Source: Schaalia odontolytica
GTDB taxonomy: Bacteria; Actinomycetota; Actinomycetes; Actinomycetales; Actinomycetaceae
Length of the DNA: 7,840 nt
NCBI GenBank assembly: GCA_958415245.1
Contig: CATYYP010000078.1
Span: 1-7,840, forward strand
Direction of reading: 5' to 3'
Part shown: piece after piece, positions 6,948-7,840 of the stretch
Layout of the letters: every line of letters begins with the position of its first letter
Numbering within the stretch: position 1 is the first letter of the stretch
Notes under the pieces: model-generated
Database searches by the model: none
The model's input: the letters and a program-made list of their open reading frames with translations, nothing else
What the model was told of the DNA's origin: nothing
Position numbers and translations under genes: made by a program

Positions 6948-7629
6948 GAGCGGCCTCCGCGATGATGAGTGAAGACTGAATGAGCCCCGCCCCCGTGCCC
7001 CGGGCGAAGTCGGAGATGGCCTGCTGCGACAGCTTCTCGACGCGGGCGATCTCCACCTGCGTCTTACCCAGCAGCAGCGAGGCTGTGATGCGACGATGAC
7101 GCGCCGACAGCTTGAGAATCGAATGATCGCGCAGGCTCAGCATGGCGTTGATGCAGGTCTGGCAGTGCGAGGAGAATTCGGATTCGACGGACGCATGCGC
7201 CATAAACCACGTGCGAATGAACGGGTTGGAGGAATCCTGCACATCGTGCGCGCGATTGATCGCGGCTCGGGCCGCCCACCACGCGGATCCATCCTGAAGA
7301 GCCGCCGACTCTGCGCCGCGACCACGGGCCGGAGCCTGGCGATGCACGCCCGACGCAAACTCCTCAATCCGACCGGCACCAATGCCGAAGCGCAGCTGAA
7401 GCTGCGGAGGAAGGAGAAGCTGCGCACGCAGCGTCAGGAGGAGAGCATCCTCGAGCGTGTAGGCAACCGCCTGGAACTCGTCACCCACCGTCGGGTACGG
7501 AGCCTGCAGGAGAGCCAGCCCCTCACTGGCCCGCTCCAAGGCTGCTTCAAAGATTCTCTGAGCGTCTGCACGATTGGTCAACGTACGAGAGCCCACGATG
7601 TCAGCAATGACAGCGTATCGCAGAGTCAC
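6940..7629 (-). CDS. SatD family protein: cyclase-like N-terminal domain plus C-terminal HTH
   Basis: A 229-residue cytosolic protein matching the SatD family, named after a gene of the Streptococcus mutans acid-tolerance sat operon; its molecular function is unknown. The N-terminus YAVIADIVGSR (5-15) is the family hallmark, followed by PTVGDEFQAVAY (46-57), LRFGIGAG (79-86) and DGSAWWAARAAI (113-124). The C-terminus is a helix-turn-helix (about 189-212: TQVEIARVEKLSQQAISDFAR). The two Asp-bearing strands and the GIGAG strand resemble a class III nucleotide-cyclase domain, discussed in the findings. I chose GTG at 7629, which gives MTLRYAV. The frame stays open upstream to a TTG at 7665, but the family starts only a few residues before the first strand. 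AAGGAA (7642-7647) lies 12 bases before the GTG, a slightly long spacing. It overlaps the downstream membrane gene by 8 bp. Confidence 0.85.
   Translation of the reverse strand: MTLRYAVIADIVGSRTLTNRADAQRIFEAALERASEGLALLQAPYPTVGDEFQAVAYTLEDALLLTLRAQLLLPPQLQLRFGIGAGRIEEFASGVHRQAPARGRGAESAALQDGSAWWAARAAINRAHDVQDSSNPFIRTWFMAHASVESEFSSHCQTCINAMLSLRDHSILKLSARHRRITASLLLGKTQVEIARVEKLSQQAISDFARGTGAGLIQSSLIIAEAARA
6954..6958 (-). promoter_or_regulatory. Ribosome-binding site of the membrane-protein gene, inside satD
   Basis: GGAGG on the minus strand lies within the last codons of satD, 6 bases before the GTG at 6947. It decides the start and shows that the two proteins are meant to be made together. 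Confidence 0.7.
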
Positions 7630-7790
7630 AATACCACACTTTTCCTTGTATCTGACCCTCCACAAGCCCTCTCAAGGAGACGGCCAGCAGACAGCACGGC
7701 TTCACATGACATACCTAGGCAAACATATTTCAACCATGATGTCAACAGTATTGCCACGTAATCCAAGCTTGTCACATTCACAGTACCTAA

Positions 7791-7812
7791 TCATTTATGA
7801 ATACCTCATAAA
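7791..7812. repeat. Overlapping inverted repeats TCATTTATGA / TTTATGA-N5-TCATAAA
   Basis: TTTATGA (7794-7800) and TCATAAA (7806-7812) form a perfect 7-bp inverted repeat around 5 bases. The left arm also sits inside a second palindrome, TCAT-TT-ATGA (7791-7800). This gives three alternating half-sites, an arrangement expected of a small operator. It lies about 160 bp upstream of satD, so it may equally serve a gene beyond the window. Confidence 0.4.
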
Positions 7813-7826
7813 AGTATCCACACTTT
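7811..7826. repeat. Short inverted repeat AAAGT-N6-ACTTT
   Basis: Perfect 5-bp arms (7811-7815 and 7822-7826) directly abut the previous palindrome. In AT-rich DNA this is only weak evidence for a second protein-binding site. Confidence 0.25.
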
Positions 7827-7840
7827 CACTTGTATAGAGA

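Larger units (their letters stand above)
7648..7840. other. Upstream region of satD: AT-rich, apparently noncoding
   Basis: I see no supported gene here. G+C drops sharply: by my count 41 of 120 bases in 7721-7840 are G or C, against roughly two thirds in the neighbouring genes. On the minus strand a perfect TTGACA -35 hexamer lies at 7745-7740, but at 17-base spacing the downstream hexamer is TTGCCT, a poor -10. A TAGGTA at 7717-7712 is too far away (22 bases). So a satD promoter is likely in this stretch but not pinned down. An open frame on the plus strand (7574-7837) overlaps satD antisense and has no family resemblance or ribosome-binding site; I do not call it. Confidence 0.5.

Noticed and set aside
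7398..7425. Repeated GAAGCTGCG-like units within satD
   Set aside because: They encode the Leu/Gln-rich run LLLPPQLQLR and are explained by codon usage rather than a DNA repeat element.
7630..7665. TTG start at 7665 for SatD
   Set aside because: It adds 12 residues before the hallmark first strand. The GTG at 7629 with AAGGAA upstream gives the usual short N-terminus.
7764..7771. Palindrome CAAGCTTG in the AT-rich edge
   Set aside because: An isolated 8-bp palindrome with no spacing partner is expected by chance.
7096..7837. Plus-strand open frames across satD and into the AT-rich edge (7096-7761 and 7574-7837)
   Set aside because: They overlap satD antisense and have no recognisable domain or convincing Shine-Dalgarno. 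Their extension into the AT-rich edge is short and looks unlike a protein.

Overview
The window looks like a chromosomal stretch from a high-GC Gram-positive bacterium (Actinomycetota). An Actinomycetaceae-type organism (Actinomyces/Schaalia-like) is my best guess. The genes are GC-rich with strong G/C preference at third positions, several start with GTG, and a DUF3097 gene sits directly upstream of hrcA-dnaJ-rsmE, an order I associate with actinobacteria. No mobile element, CRISPR array, rRNA or tRNA gene is visible.

Layout, left to right. Positions 1-1031 (minus strand) hold the N-terminal three quarters of a PepC/bleomycin-hydrolase-type cysteine aminopeptidase, whose 3' end lies outside the window. 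A 126-bp divergent spacer separates it from a plus-strand aldose 1-epimerase-family gene (1158-2057). That gene converges, with only 6 bp between stop codons, on a minus-strand heat-shock/ribosome cluster: hrcA (4028-5071), dnaJ (2859-3977) and rsmE (2064-2852). A well-formed CIRCE operator lies 16 bp upstream of hrcA, so the cluster should be autoregulated by HrcA. Upstream of it lies a DUF3097 gene (5201-6103) that may be translated from a leaderless transcript. Next comes a two-gene unit with an 8-bp overlap: a SatD-family protein (6940-7629) followed by a multi-pass membrane protein (6129-6947). The right edge (about 7720-7840) is strikingly AT-rich, noncoding as far as I can tell, and carries small stacked inverted repeats.

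How they work together. HrcA represses its own transcript through CIRCE until heat or misfolding inactivates it. DnaJ is the Hsp40 co-chaperone of the same unit. RsmE, translationally close-coupled to dnaJ, methylates 16S rRNA. The least understood part is the SatD/membrane-protein pair. The SatD N-terminal domain shows landmarks of a class III nucleotide-cyclase fold (two Asp motifs and a GIGAG strand) but lacks the usual Asn-x-x-x-Arg pair. Its partner ends in the conserved module found at the C-terminus of DUF3307 membrane proteins. This cyclase-like plus membrane-partner arrangement is the best candidate for an undescribed system here.
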